Source: Nitzschia sp. pyKryTriq1
Lineage: Eukaryota > Bacillariophyta > Bacillariophyceae > Bacillariales > Bacillariaceae
Direction: 5' to 3'
NCBI GenBank assembly: GCA_956465555.1
Contig: OY101117.1
Coordinates: 2,108,001-2,172,000, forward strand
Length of the DNA stretch: 64,000 bases
Of the stretch, positions 41,985 to 52,732 are shown in pieces (the stretch's first letter is position 1; each line of letters opens with the position of its first letter). The notes below the pieces were generated by a model. That model was given only the letters and a program-made list of their open reading frames with translations. It did no database searches and was not told the origin of the DNA. The position numbers were made by a program, and so were the translations under genes.

Positions 41985-42887
41985 ATGCGATCTTGTATTG
42001 TGGTCATTGCGACGTTTCTACAGACTGATGCTTGGAATAGCGCTTTCCCACGTCCAGCAAGATCGTCCCAAGCACTACCGGAGACACCATCACCGTCATC
42101 ATCGAACGGCGAATACAGTCGTCGAGGAATACTGGAGACCTCTTTTTTCGTCGGATCCTTGGGCTTGTTGACAGGGGCCCTTCCCGAACCAGCCGAGGCT
42201 CTTGTCAAGGGAGTGGCACCTCCACCACCAAAAGGCAAGCTGTCGTCAGGGGACAAACCAAAGTGCACCAACGTGGAAGAATGTCAGGCGATGGCTGAAA
42301 AGCGAGAGCAAGAATTGCGGGAACAAGAAGATCAAGGTCCACCGCCCAAAGTGACAGCAGGTGGCATTCGATATCGAGATATGGCAGATGGAACTGGAAA
42401 CGAAATCAAAGCAGGAGACAACGTCCAGTTGTACTACAAGGTTTTGAAGCTCGGAAAGCGAAGCTATGATGGCTTGAGTGGCGAAGGAACCGTCGTATTT
42501 TCCAGGGGCTATGGGCTTGAAGACGACGAGAAAAGGCCTGGTGATAAATACTTTGACATGACGGTCGGAGGCGTCTCCAACATTGTTGCCCTGAACGAAG
42601 CATTAGTTGGAATGCAGTTGGGCGGCATACGTCGCTTTTCTGTGTTACCAGATAAGGGGTGGCGCAAGCCCACAAAAGCCTGCGATGGAGGTCCTGGTGG
42701 AGCTGGACAAGGCGGTGATTTAAGGACGGACTATGTGGTTGTCCCCACTGCTCAGCTTGTGGAGCAAGAGGCTTGCTTTGATATGACCAAGTTGCCCTTT
42801 CCAACGACGTACGCACAACAACGACGAATGGCACAGCGTTTTGATCAAAGTCTCATTATGGAAGTTGAGGTGGCCAAGGTCAACTAG
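41985..42887 (+). CDS. FKBP-like PPIase, probable thylakoid lumen
   Basis: From ATG 41985 the protein has 300 residues; the open frame upstream begins at GTG, with another ATG at 41940. A short signal peptide (MRSCIVVIATFLQTDA) and an SAFPRP junction are followed by EYSRRGILETSFFVGSLGLL...AEAL, an RR-containing lumen-transfer signal. The FKBP-type domain follows: GGIRYRDMADGTGNEIKAGDNVQLYYKVL, FDMTVGGVSNIVALNEALVGM, LGGIRRFSVLPDKGW. Insertions (GEGTVVFSRGYGLEDDEKRP and the tail QEACFDMTKLP) make it longer than canonical FKBPs, and active-site residues are poorly kept, so isomerase activity is uncertain. Lumen FKBPs help assemble photosynthetic complexes. Confidence 0.82.
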   Translation: MRSCIVVIATFLQTDAWNSAFPRPARSSQALPETPSPSSSNGEYSRRGILETSFFVGSLGLLTGALPEPAEALVKGVAPPPPKGKLSSGDKPKCTNVEECQAMAEKREQELREQEDQGPPPKVTAGGIRYRDMADGTGNEIKAGDNVQLYYKVLKLGKRSYDGLSGEGTVVFSRGYGLEDDEKRPGDKYFDMTVGGVSNIVALNEALVGMQLGGIRRFSVLPDKGWRKPTKACDGGPGGAGQGGDLRTDYVVVPTAQLVEQEACFDMTKLPFPTTYAQQRRMAQRFDQSLIMEVEVAKVN

Positions 42888-43864
42888 TAGATGAGAGCAT
42901 TCATCAGGTTTAGATTACAACTTGAAGCGACGATCCCGGGCATTCCTGATATTCACGATAACGTAAAGACTAATAGTATGCTATCATTGTCAAACGACTT
43001 TTTCACAACTCACACGACCACACTCGAACCATCTCGAACACGAACACGAACAAAAGCTTCTTACTTCGAATAACGAACAAAAGCTTCTCAATATTCAAAC
43101 CAAAGCGTCTCAAAAATGCCGACGCAAAATACATCTCAAATAAACTAGCTCACTCTTTTTAATCTCATCAATTCATTAGATTGACATTAGGGTCTGCCAG
43201 AAATTGTTGTGATGGCTCTCCTCGTGATGGCCGCCGAGCGACGATGGATCATTCTTTTTGTATGAGACGTTCTATCCTGCTTGCCGATCGTCGATCGGAG
43301 AGGTCAACTTGAATCGGTCGACCTCAAAACCATCGAGAATCGAGAAGCCCAATGCTTTGCCAGCTCGCTCCCCGTCGAGATCTGATATGCCTTGAAGCAA
43401 GAGCATCGTCACAAGAGCATTTGGGGGAGACTGGTGGTCTACGCTAATTCTACACATATTTTTGTACTACTTATTTCGTTAGACACCCCCTCTAATAATG
43501 TACCCCTGGAGGGAGCCATCAGGCAGGCGAAGAATTCTTCCTCCTTCTCGCACTTTAACTTGGGCTTCGCATTTTTGGGTCGGTCCTCGCTCGTCGTGCG
43601 TCTCCGTCTCCTCCGTCTCGTCGAAGAACTGCAAGGAAGCAAATAAACAAAAGATTCATAGTCAAACCCGAAAGTTCGTACCGGTAATGCCTTCAGGAAC
43701 TAAAGGAAACTGTAGCCAACGACCGACGAGAAGTCGTCATCGGAACGTTGTCGAATAGCCTCTCATTGAAAAGCCTCATAACTCTTTGACCGATCATTTA
43801 TTTATTCATCCAACATCATTCAAGCGATCTCCTACCGGTAGAGTAGTAGACACCAATTTTTACC
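42888..43864. other. Intergenic region with a candidate small gene
   Basis: Between the second FKBP and phosphate acetyltransferase. Two copies of ACGAACAAAAGCTTCT occur near 43047 and 43074. The candidate two-exon gene at 43479-43797 is listed separately; a short frame at 43272-43457 (minus) is not supported. Confidence 0.4.
43479..43797 (-). CDS. Candidate two-exon 78-residue protein (low confidence)
   Basis: A last exon 43628-43479 follows a good acceptor (pyrimidine-rich, TTGCAG) and reads FFDETEETETHDERGPTQ... to RGGV and a TAA, with natural composition over 49 residues. A possible first exon 43797-43711 (MIGQRVMRLFNERL...RRSLAT) resembles a mitochondrial presequence and joins in phase 0, but its donor (ACA|GTTTCC) is weak. 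No family is recognised. It would be divergent from phosphate acetyltransferase with only 67 bp between start codons. Either exon may be spurious. Confidence 0.3.
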
Positions 43865-46225
43865 ATGGTGATGCCTTCCCACCGTTCCTCCATCCAAGTG
43901 ATGCGAGAGCGTCACGTCTTTTACTTGGTGCCAGCATGCCCGAGTGTCGGTCTCACCTCTGTGGCACTGGGTTTAGTCCGCGCCCTCGACAGAGAGGGTG
44001 TGCCAGTGGGTTTCTTCAAGCCTGTGAGACAACCTGGAGAACGAGGCGAAGAGCGCTCGACACATTTTCTCCGCGCCACTGGGGCTTTGGATCCTCTCGA
44101 GCCGCGCTCGTTTCAAAGCGTTCAAGAGCTCCTCAAGTCTGGCAAGGAGTCTCAGCTTCTTCACGAAATTGTTGAGGATTTCGACGCGTCCGTGAACGGA
44201 TACCGGGTCGTTGTCGTGGAAGGTCTTCAGCCAACGGTGAATCACCCCGACTTAGACTCATGGAATCAAATGATTTTCAAGGCTCTGAGTGCCGAGTTGA
44301 TTATTGTGTCCACCGTCAGCGAAAGAGACGGTGGCATGAAGCACTTCATGAATCGCATCGTGAGCGTAGCAGACCAGTATGGAGGACCGGGAGACTCGTC
44401 GGTCTTGGGTGTCATTGTCAACAAATTCAATGCGCCGATCTCGCAACTTTCGGGGGAGCATCTGGATGAGGCTCCACCAAAGCTAGCCAACCCGACACAA
44501 TTCATCCAGAAAAAGTGCCATAAATTATTCAATGACAGCTTTCCCTTGCTGGGTGCCATTCCTTGGGATCAAAGATTTGTCAGTCCTCGAACCTACGATA
44601 TGGCACGCCATCTGGGTTGTCAAGTGCGATTTGAAGGGGAACTCAAGACACGTCGTGTGGTCGATGTGAAGATCATTGCACGATCTGTCAAAAATATGAT
44701 CTTTTCTTTGCGTCCGGACACCCTCGTGATCACTCCTGCCGATCGTGATGATATCATCATGGCAACGTGTATGGCCGCTTTGAACGATGTGCCTCTTGCG
44801 GGTCTACTGCTGACTGGTGGCTTCGAGCCAGACGAAGCGGTCCTGAAACTGTGTGAAAAAGCATTTACGACGACTGGCCTTCCATTGCTCCTAGTGAACA
44901 CAGACAGCTATGTAACCGGCGCTACTGCGTCAAAGATCGATACAAGAGTGGCATTCGATGATATTGAACGCATTCAAGGAGTGATGGACTTCACTGCGGA
45001 ACATCTCTGCCTCGGAGATGTACTACTCACACGAACTTCTATCACCCGGGAGCCGCGACTTTCGCCCCCTGCCTTTTTGCACATGCTTGCGACAATGGCT
45101 CGAGAACAGCCCCGACGAATTGTCCTGCCCGAAGCAGACGATCCACGCATCATCCGTGCGGCGGCAATTTGTCATCAGCGAAATATTGCCAAGTGCGTAC
45201 TGTTGGGTGTACCGAACGAAGTACGGCGTCTTGCGGACGCTCAAGGTATCAATCTCCCCGACGACGTCGAAATTATTGATCCCACTATGGAAGTGAGAAT
45301 GAAATACGTTGATGCAATGGTGGAACTAAGGAAGCACAAACAGCTGAATAGGCCGTCGGCGCTCTCGCAATTGGAAGATATCACTGTTTTGGCAACCATG
45401 ATGCTGGCATGTGGAGAAGTGGATGGACTGGTCTCAGGTGCCGTGCATTCAACTGCTAATACCGTCCGACCAGCATTACAACTCATCAAGACGCGACCTT
45501 CTGCGAAATTGATTTCTTCTATTTTCTTCATGTGTCTACCGAGCCAAGTGCTAATTTATGGTGACTGTGCTATCAACCCCGATCCAAATGCGGAGGAACT
45601 TGCCGATATTGCCCTCCAAAGCGCGGCATCGGCAGAATCGTTTGGAATTGAGCCCAGGGTTGCCATGATCTCGTACTCCACTGGAAGCAGTGGAACCGGA
45701 AGTGACGTCGATAAGGTGCGAGAGGCCACGCGTATTGCCCAAGAACGACGACCCGATTTGCTGATCGATGGGCCTATGCAGTATGATGCTGCTTGCACAA
45801 TGGAAGTCGCCAAGAGCAAGGCGCCCAATTCGAAAGTAGCTGGTCAAGCCACCGTTCTGATCTTCCCAGATCTCAACACGGGAAATACTACGTACAAGGC
45901 AGTGCAGCGTACAGCCAATGTTGTCGCAGTGGGTCCCATGCTTCAAGGTTTGAGGCGCCCAGTGAATGATCTCTCCCGTGGCGCGTTGGTAGAAGACATC
46001 GTATATACGATTGCCTTGACCGCCATTCAAGCCGAACAAGCCGAACCTGTCATTCAGTTGCCGCCAGCAAGCATCAGTGAAGCAACAAAGGGGCACAACA
46101 AGACAGCTAGTATGCCGTCTGCTCTCGACGACTTCTCAACAATGACGTTAAAGACTATGAGTAATCACGAATCTTTGGTTTCATCACATCACCGAACGCA
46201 GAGTGCTTTTGGAAGAAGTCCATAG
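43865..46225 (+). CDS. pta: Phosphate acetyltransferase, long (E. coli Pta-like) form
   Basis: Converts acetyl-CoA and phosphate to acetyl phosphate and CoA. The single exon gives 786 residues with three domains: an N-terminal BioD-like P-loop region (LVPACPSVGLTSVALGLVRAL, FFKPVRQ; ~18-230), a DRTGG domain (~250-370, ending TSKID-like contact) and the C-terminal PTA_PTB catalytic domain (~415-755) with IVLPEADDPRIIRAA, VSGAVHSTANTVRPALQ, MISYSTGSSGTG and QATVLIFPDLNTGN. The long three-domain form is bacterial-type; eukaryotic PTAs are known in algae and oomycetes. The C-terminal ~30 residues (NHESLVSSHHRTQSAF) are a Ser/His-rich extension. No clear leader is seen, so cytosol is possible. Stop is 92 bp from the convergent methyltransferase stop. 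Confidence 0.94.
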   Translation: MVMPSHRSSIQVMRERHVFYLVPACPSVGLTSVALGLVRALDREGVPVGFFKPVRQPGERGEERSTHFLRATGALDPLEPRSFQSVQELLKSGKESQLLHEIVEDFDASVNGYRVVVVEGLQPTVNHPDLDSWNQMIFKALSAELIIVSTVSERDGGMKHFMNRIVSVADQYGGPGDSSVLGVIVNKFNAPISQLSGEHLDEAPPKLANPTQFIQKKCHKLFNDSFPLLGAIPWDQRFVSPRTYDMARHLGCQVRFEGELKTRRVVDVKIIARSVKNMIFSLRPDTLVITPADRDDIIMATCMAALNDVPLAGLLLTGGFEPDEAVLKLCEKAFTTTGLPLLLVNTDSYVTGATASKIDTRVAFDDIERIQGVMDFTAEHLCLGDVLLTRTSITREPRLSPPAFLHMLATMAREQPRRIVLPEADDPRIIRAAAICHQRNIAKCVLLGVPNEVRRLADAQGINLPDDVEIIDPTMEVRMKYVDAMVELRKHKQLNRPSALSQLEDITVLATMMLACGEVDGLVSGAVHSTANTVRPALQLIKTRPSAKLISSIFFMCLPSQVLIYGDCAINPDPNAEELADIALQSAASAESFGIEPRVAMISYSTGSSGTGSDVDKVREATRIAQERRPDLLIDGPMQYDAACTMEVAKSKAPNSKVAGQATVLIFPDLNTGNTTYKAVQRTANVVAVGPMLQGLRRPVNDLSRGALVEDIVYTIALTAIQAEQAEPVIQLPPASISEATKGHNKTASMPSALDDFSTMTLKTMSNHESLVSSHHRTQSAFGRSP

Positions 46226-46317
46226 ATTGCCTCCTCCACTCTCTGGCGTTTCTCGTCATAAGAACTTTAAACCAAGTCTAGAGATTTATCCAGTTTTCCC
46301 GGGAAAGTTTTTGAATA

Positions 46318-47855
46318 TTATACATGTCCATCTCCGTCTTGTGTCTCTACTTGATTCATCTTCTTGCGCATCAGAACATGGTACGCATCACCATACCATG
46401 CTTTAGACCAATGGTTAGTAATATCACGCGGATGTGGTCAGAAAGGTATTACGTGAAACACGACGACCAAAACTTACTTCGCTTGATAATCTCAATGGAA
46501 TCCGGATCAACGTCCCACTCATAGTGTGAGTGCGCGTCAAACCACCACCGATCGGAGACACCACCCCAATCGCTGTCTGGATGACAAAGGGGCTGGCATA
46601 CACTCTCGATAACAATCAACTTGCCTGGCTTGACAATGCGAACCAGCTCTTTCACCCAAGCCGCATGCCATTCTTCTTGTAGAGCCTGGTCCTTCCGAAT
46701 AATTTCTTGATCTTCCTCGTCGTCCGAGTCGCAAAGTTCTGACAATTCCTCAGACATATCATCGACTATAATATCACTGTCAGCATACATACCAAGGCCG
46801 TCAATCAAAGGATCAACGTAGGTATATGCCAGGTCAAAGGAGTTCGAAGGGACAAATGACAAGTTTGTAGAATCTCCCTGGCAGTAGCTTCCCTTGTTGA
46901 GCCAGTCGTGCACTGATACTTGTGCATCGAAGAGTTTGTTTGCAACCTCGACATTATGTCCAACATAATCATTGCCGTATACCGTTAGATTCGAAATTCC
47001 TCGTTCCTCGTGCAGAATCTCGAGGGTTGTCAACAAATTAAAACCTTCCGCGCCAGCTCCTTCATAGATGAGATCTCCGTCTTGAAGGTTGTCGCCAAAT
47101 ACCTTGGCACGGAAATCATATACCTTCTCCTTAAAGACATCGTAAGTTTCCCAGTGACCTCCGTGCTTTGCGTCTCGGAATCCATTTATGTAGTACTCCC
47201 GGTTTGTCTCCTCGCCTGGTTTATGATCTTTTAAGTAGTTCTGCATATGATCACCAAAATACTCGCCACCAATATCATTTTTGGCCTTGGGTGGAGGCGA
47301 TTGCGGGCATTCATACAGCGGCGGGGGCTGTTCCCTTTTGATCCTCGGGGTGGCCTGAGTGTCGGAAACTGTCGTCTTCTTGTCATCATTCAGCTGCTGT
47401 GCTGTGGCATCTTTTTGGTGGTTGTACTCGCCGTCGTCGTCATCATCATCGTCGTCGTCGTCACCCTCCTCATCCTCGCCATCATCCTCGTCGTTGTATT
47501 CGTCGCCACCGCCATTCTGGTTTACGTTTACGACTGGTATGTCTGCGGGTTTTGCTTCAAACGGAGTGCATTGATCACCAGAACTACCACCGGCACTTTC
47601 TTGGATGATCCAACGTCTACCATCAGCACTCGCGAAACAGCTACCACTATCACCCGACTCTTGCAGGAGATTCCACTTTAGAGCATTCAAAGAGTCAACC
47701 AAATGTTGCATCTCCTGCACCGTTCGTCGTAGCTCGGTCGCGAGATATCCGCCGACAGCACCTAGGATGAGACCGGCGCAGACGACGTGGTACACAAACC
47801 GAAAGGAAGATGACGATTTTTTGGGTGCCGATTCCGAAGAGGACGGGACGCACAT
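46318..47855 (-). CDS. Membrane-anchored SAM-dependent methyltransferase-like protein
   Basis: Two exons, 47855-46478 and 46400-46318 (GTAAGT...TAAAG), give 486 residues. The short last exon reads TWYGDAYHVLMRKKMNQ after DSIEIIKR, ending in TAA; without it the protein would run into intron sequence. A type II anchor lies at ~20-40 (FVYHVVCAGLILGAVGGYL). A stalk of ~170 residues follows, with a long acidic run (DDDGEDEEGDDDDD...) encoded by a GTC/ATC-type repeat. The Rossmann methyltransferase fold begins near 255: motif I LIYEGAGAEGFNLLTTLEIL, then YGNDYVGHNVEVANKL, GDSTNLSFVPSNSFDLAYTYV and KPGKLIVIESVC. Family unassigned; substrate unknown. A Golgi or ER lumenal enzyme is inferred from topology. 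Confidence 0.8.
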
Positions 47856-48823
47856 CTTGTCTACTTTGAAGAATCAACAGTACAAGGAGATCTGAGTAGA
47901 GAGGGATCAGTTCTTGATGAGGTGAGTGGACAAGTGGAACATTTATCCGGAAATGAAAATGTATGTGCTTTCCAACGAGAAACAAGGGCGGAGAAAAACG
48001 CCAAAAGAATGACCATGGTATGGTATACTATGCGTACATCCTACCGGTAGTACGCACCTACTCTGTGTACGAGTATGCTGGCTCATAGCATACCGGCGCG
48101 CGCTTTTTAGACACCACCACGAAGTCCCAGTCAAGTCTACGTACGAAGTACTGACTGTGCGGTGCATCAACCATGATGCATGTATTGTTAGTACTAGCTA
48201 TAATAACTATCCATTCGTATTCGACATAATCTCCAGTCTACTCCTACTAGTTCTCGTATTCTACTGCATGTAGACTACTGTATCATCCACAATGATGATG
48301 GTTTCTTCTTTCTTGCTGCTTCTTCCATTCTTCTTCTCTTGCTTCTTGTTCAAACAGCACGATCCCTTCGATGAACAAAGCCAACAATTTCCGTCTGTTC
48401 TCTGTACGTCCGCTAGTCGATAGTCGATCCCCGGAATAAGAAACAAGAAACCCGCCGAAATCGAATCAATCGACCCATGGGCCGGCGCGGTCATTTCGCA
48501 ATACCTGCGTGTGGTACCTGGTACCGGTACCTTGTACCTGGTACTTGGATGTAGCTGATAATAGCTGTCATCTGTCATCATCGTATCATCATCAGATGCA
48601 TCTCGTCGCGGTCACCAAAACGACTATCCGATACTCGTAGATGATATCCGAAGACCACTAAAGGCCAGCACAACTGATCTGATCAACGAATGGAAGTCCC
48701 ATTCATATCAACAAGATACTTTTATATGCATGTATGGAATGGCAGACCTGTTGCCTTGCTGAATTGCTAGAAGAAGAAGAAGAAGAAGTGGATTCGAGAC
48801 GTAGCTCCACGTACCGGTAAATC
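47856..48823. other. Divergent intergenic region
   Basis: Between the methyltransferase and pseudokinase genes. A dense set of palindromes (GGTACCTGGTACCGGTACC-type) at 48513-48546, a GTACGTAC-type area at 48030-48090, and an AGA run just upstream of the kinase ATG. No gene seen. Confidence 0.5.
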
Positions 48824-50374
48824 ATGGCAGCATCCTCGGACGAGTTTTACATTAACGCCAACATTGAGGCCAGAGAGGATGGCCTTTGTCCAACGAAGCT
48901 GCCAGATGACTTCACGGGATCTTTGGTGGACACGGACGAGTTGATAATCATTCACCAGACAAATAGTCAGCTTCTCAATCGAGAGGTTCGGGAAAAGAAC
49001 GACGCATCGGCAGAGCTTGAATTTCTGTGCGAATCGATATCGAAATTTGTTTTGGAGAATGTGGACGAGGAGGAACAAAATTCGGCATTGATCTCTCTCG
49101 ACTTTGAAATCGAAGGCTGTATATGGAAGATGGACCTGAATCCGAACCTCGCTGCTCCAGGTCTTCAAATCCATGTCACTCTATTAGCCAAGGATGGTGG
49201 GGACAAGGGGGGAACTATCTGGGTCACAGAAAGCTGTCTCGTTGACATGAATGCCGATTACGCCATCATGACAAAATCGGAACTAAAGCAATATCCCACT
49301 GCCAGGGCCGCTTTGGAGCAGACGGCTCTGGTCATTCGAAAAGCGGTGATCAAGTGTGAATTCCCAGAGTTTCCAGAGGGAGGTAAGGATAGACCCTTCA
49401 AGAAAGTCTACAAGCTAAATGCTAAGGTAAGTCCAGGAAAAGACAATGACACTTCTCAGCTGTCAAGCTGAATTCTCACCCTACTTGTACTATCTCCCAC
49501 TCAGTTGAAAACGGGAGCGTTTTCGACCATTTGCCGGGCAACGCATCGGGCAAGCGGGAGTATCGTTGCAGTGAAATGTGTGCGGCGCCAGGACTTACCC
49601 CCTGATGACGATGCGGCAGTGTACGAGGAGGTTTCCATTCTTTCTTCTCTTACCACAAACCCTCCACACATTGTGCCGCTTATTGATTTTTTCGAGGAAG
49701 ATGACACCTACTTTCTTGTCAAAGAACTCTTGACAGGAGGTGGTGTGTTAGAACGAATTGGGGACATGGGATACCGATACAACGAGCGAATCGCGAGAGG
49801 AGTCATTTTCAATATTATTGAAGCCTTGTCGTTTTGCCACAGTCGAAACATCGCCCACCGGGACGTGAACTCCAAGAACCTAATGTTCGTCAACGAAGAC
49901 AAGGACACTGGGATCAAATTGGCTGGTTTTGGATTTGCGGCACGGTGTCATGCACCAAAGTCGCTCACCAAACAATGCGGAACGCCTCTTTTTGTGGCAC
50001 CAGAAGTGCTATTGAAAAAGCCATATGGGATGGAGTCCGATATGTGGTCCGCAGGCTGTGTGGCCTTCCTCTTACTGAGTGGGAATCTTCCTTTTGGGGG
50101 TGCGACGCAAAAAGAACTCTTCCGAGCCATCGTGACAGGCAAGTATGAATTTGGAGAAGATTGGGCTGAGGTCTCGGAAGAGGGGAAGCAATTTATACGA
50201 GATACGTTGCAAGCTGATCCCACCAAACGGCTGGACGGGGAAGCCGCGTTGGATCACCCTTGGATGAACCTTCCTGAAAGTGAATTGAATCCTCGTATTC
50301 TGGAGGATGCGTCTTTGAGGATTCGCGATTTCTATCGCAAGATGCATCCTCCAGATGATACAAATAGCAATTGA
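48824..50374 (+). CDS. CaMK-like protein kinase, predicted pseudokinase
   Basis: Two exons, 48824-49426 and 49505-50374 (GTAAGT...CTCAG), give 490 residues; the join reads KLNAK|LKTGAFSTIC. Residues 1-200 are an unrecognised acidic domain that leads straight into the glycine loop. The kinase domain (~200-470) keeps VAIK lysine (IVAVKCV), HRD (IAHRDVNSKNLMF), APE (FVAPEVLL) and SDMWSAGCVAF. However, the DFG aspartate is Gly (KLAGFGFAA, codon GGT), the HRDxK lysine is Asn and the first glycine of the loop is Lys. These changes remove magnesium coordination, so it is probably catalytically weak or dead and may act as a scaffold or allosteric regulator. CaMK/DAPK-like by the FGFA and GTPLFVAPE pattern. 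Confidence 0.87.
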
Positions 50375-50913
50375 TACCGATACTGTGGCATTGGAGGGCA
50401 TAGGAATTTAATTACCAACAATAGTAAAAACAACAAGACAAAATACTCGACTAGACTAGACTAGATTATACTAGACTCGATACAAACGGAAACTAAGGAA
50501 GAAGTGGTCTACTTCGTGTACATGGACGAGTACCTGTACGCCATTATGGACCTTTCACTTGTTTCTATTGACCTGTTGTAGTTGTGTATTCGATGTGTAG
50601 TTCTCGGTCTCGTAGACTACTAGTAGATTTAGTAGCGAGGAGTCGTCGAGTCCTATCACGTCTGTATGTCGCTCGTTACGGAGTGTGTTCGTGACTCGAT
50701 CACGACGACTCGATTCTTTCGCCAAAAAACAGAAAAGATTCATTCGAGTTCTTGACGCGCGCTCTGACGCCCATACCGGTACGAGTAGTATCATACCGGT
50801 ACAGTACATCTACCGGTACTGCATGTACGAGTACCAGGTATGATACAGTACCGGTACAATAACATCTAAACAACGCCACTGGCATTTACACTTCCAGTAT
50901 CTACTTCTTGTAG
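50375..50913. other. Intergenic region
   Basis: Between the pseudokinase and monooxygenase genes (same strand). Contains ACTAG repeats near 50448-50475 and four TACCGGTA palindromes within about 80 bp (50775-50855). No gene seen. Confidence 0.5.
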
Positions 50914-52732
50914 ATGTTGACATTGCTACGGGGTACATTGCATCTAATCTTCCACCCATCCATTGCACCTTGGCTTTCCACGATGAAAGACATTACGAAG
51001 AGCGCGTTGTTGCTTGGTCTGCTTCTTCTCTGCTCGGTTTGGTCTATTGAAGGCATCAAGTCAGCAGTGGTTGTGGGGGCGGGCCCCGCTGGGTTGGCCT
51101 CGGCATTGGTTCTAGCGCAGCGCCATGGCTACCAAGTGACAATTCTCGAGTCTTCGGAGCGCACTGACGTCTACGATCCTACCAAAGCGTACCCCTTTTT
51201 GATTCGAGAACGAGGACAGAAATTGACCAACTTGTTTCCACGAGTCCAGAGCGCCCTCGAAAAGTTGGGGATTGAGACGACGGGCGCCACCAAACTGGTT
51301 TCGATTCCAGCCGACCCCGGCGAGATCCTGGACCCGGATCCGAAGGAAATCCCTATTTTCCGACCAGCTGGGAAATCATTTTGGATCCGGCGACACGAAT
51401 TCATTCGGCTGTTGCTGGATGCCGCTCTTGCTGAAGAAAGAATCACCGTCATCAACGGAGCGACATGTAGCAAGATATCGGCTTCAGGGGATTCTTCGGA
51501 GATTGAGATTTGTACCGACGGCTCAACGAACCTGACCCTAACGACCTCCTTACTTATTGGATGTGATGGAATGAAATCAAAAGTCCGTGAGAGCTTGGCA
51601 ACTTCGCCTTCGTTCTTTCCAGGTTGGGCGAACAACGATCCTGACGGGTTCAAAGTCAAGCGCTGGTTTTCTCCCTCGTCGGGGCTGAAATTCAAGGTGA
51701 GTTGTCAGAGGAAACCTAAAGTGTAGCTCAGACATGATTTACTCACTAGCTAGAATGCTTGCTTGCTTGCTTGCTTCTTTGTTTGCAGTGTCTACAAATC
51801 AATTCGGATGCCAAGGTGCCGGTCGGAGACGGAACAATGTTCGAGATTCCTTTTGATACCCAAACCTTTTATTCTATTCGAAGTGTCTACAAGAGCCCAA
51901 AGCAAGCAATTTCTCTCGGTTTGCTACCCTGCCGTAAAGCTCCAACCCGTACGTTTAATGTCATCCGACTTCCAAACCATGATATTTGGAAAGTTAAAGA
52001 CGGCGAAGAACTGCGTGAGTGGTTTGCCAAGGCGTTTCCTCGGTTCGACTTTTCAGCTGAAACGTCGCTGGTCGAACAGGAGGAGTTTGATCGATTCGCC
52101 ACCACAGAGGGGTTGAGCTTGCCTCCTTGTCAATACAGTCCGCAGCTTTACGTAGTCTCGCCAAACTCAGAAGCGGCTGTCATTTTGGTCGGGGATGCTG
52201 TCCACACCTTTCCACCCGATCTTGGCGAGGGCGTGAACTCTGGCTTGGAAGATGTTCTGTGCTTGGATGAAAGTTTGACGAAAATTGGAAAGATTGGCAA
52301 CGCGGCGAGGTACTATGCGTCGCTAAGGGGACCAGAGGTGCGTACATTGCTGGAGTAGGCGTGAGGCTCCATCGCCCGTACGGTTTCTCAATCAACTGAC
52401 TGTTTTTGCTCTTTTGGGTGGTTGCGTAGTCCAAAGCTCTGGTGAAGATGGTCCGAGTGGGTGCTCCTTTCCAATACCAACAGTTTGGAGGGCTGTTGAC
52501 GGTCAAGAAGCTATTCTGGACCTTTAACTTTTTTGGCCGTGTCGCTCTTAACAAACTCACTTTTGGCCTGTCCCCAAACCCAGTGTTTATTCAGATCTCT
52601 GATCCGAACTTGACATACTCCACAGCTCTTCGCCGGGCTGATACACTAACAGCAACTCTCTGGCTGATTACTTTAGGGGTTTTGAGTAAGGTTTTCGGGG
52701 TCGCTTCAAAATTGAAGGCGCTTTTTGTGTAG
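50914..52732 (+). CDS. FAD-dependent monooxygenase, kynurenine-3-monooxygenase-like
   Basis: Three exons, 50914-51696, 51789-52337 and 52430-52732, all phase 0 with GTGAGT/GTGCGT donors, give 544 residues. ATG 50983 is an equally good start, directly before a signal-anchor-like stretch (LLLGLLLLCSVWS). The flavin-binding GxGxxG motif is VVVGAGPAGLASALVLAQ; the second FAD motif is ILVGDAVHTFPPDLGEGVNSGLED, close to the GDAAH...G.GMNxGFED signature of kynurenine 3-monooxygenase. A C-terminal hydrophobic helix (TATLWLITLGVLSKVFGV) fits a membrane-anchored enzyme. The first intron's acceptor is preceded by a CTTG tetranucleotide run. Substrate is uncertain: kynurenine or another aromatic acid. 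Confidence 0.82.

Noticed and set aside
43272-43457. 61-codon minus-strand frame
   Set aside because: Natural-looking C-terminal half, but no acceptor or upstream exon could be joined in frame with confidence.
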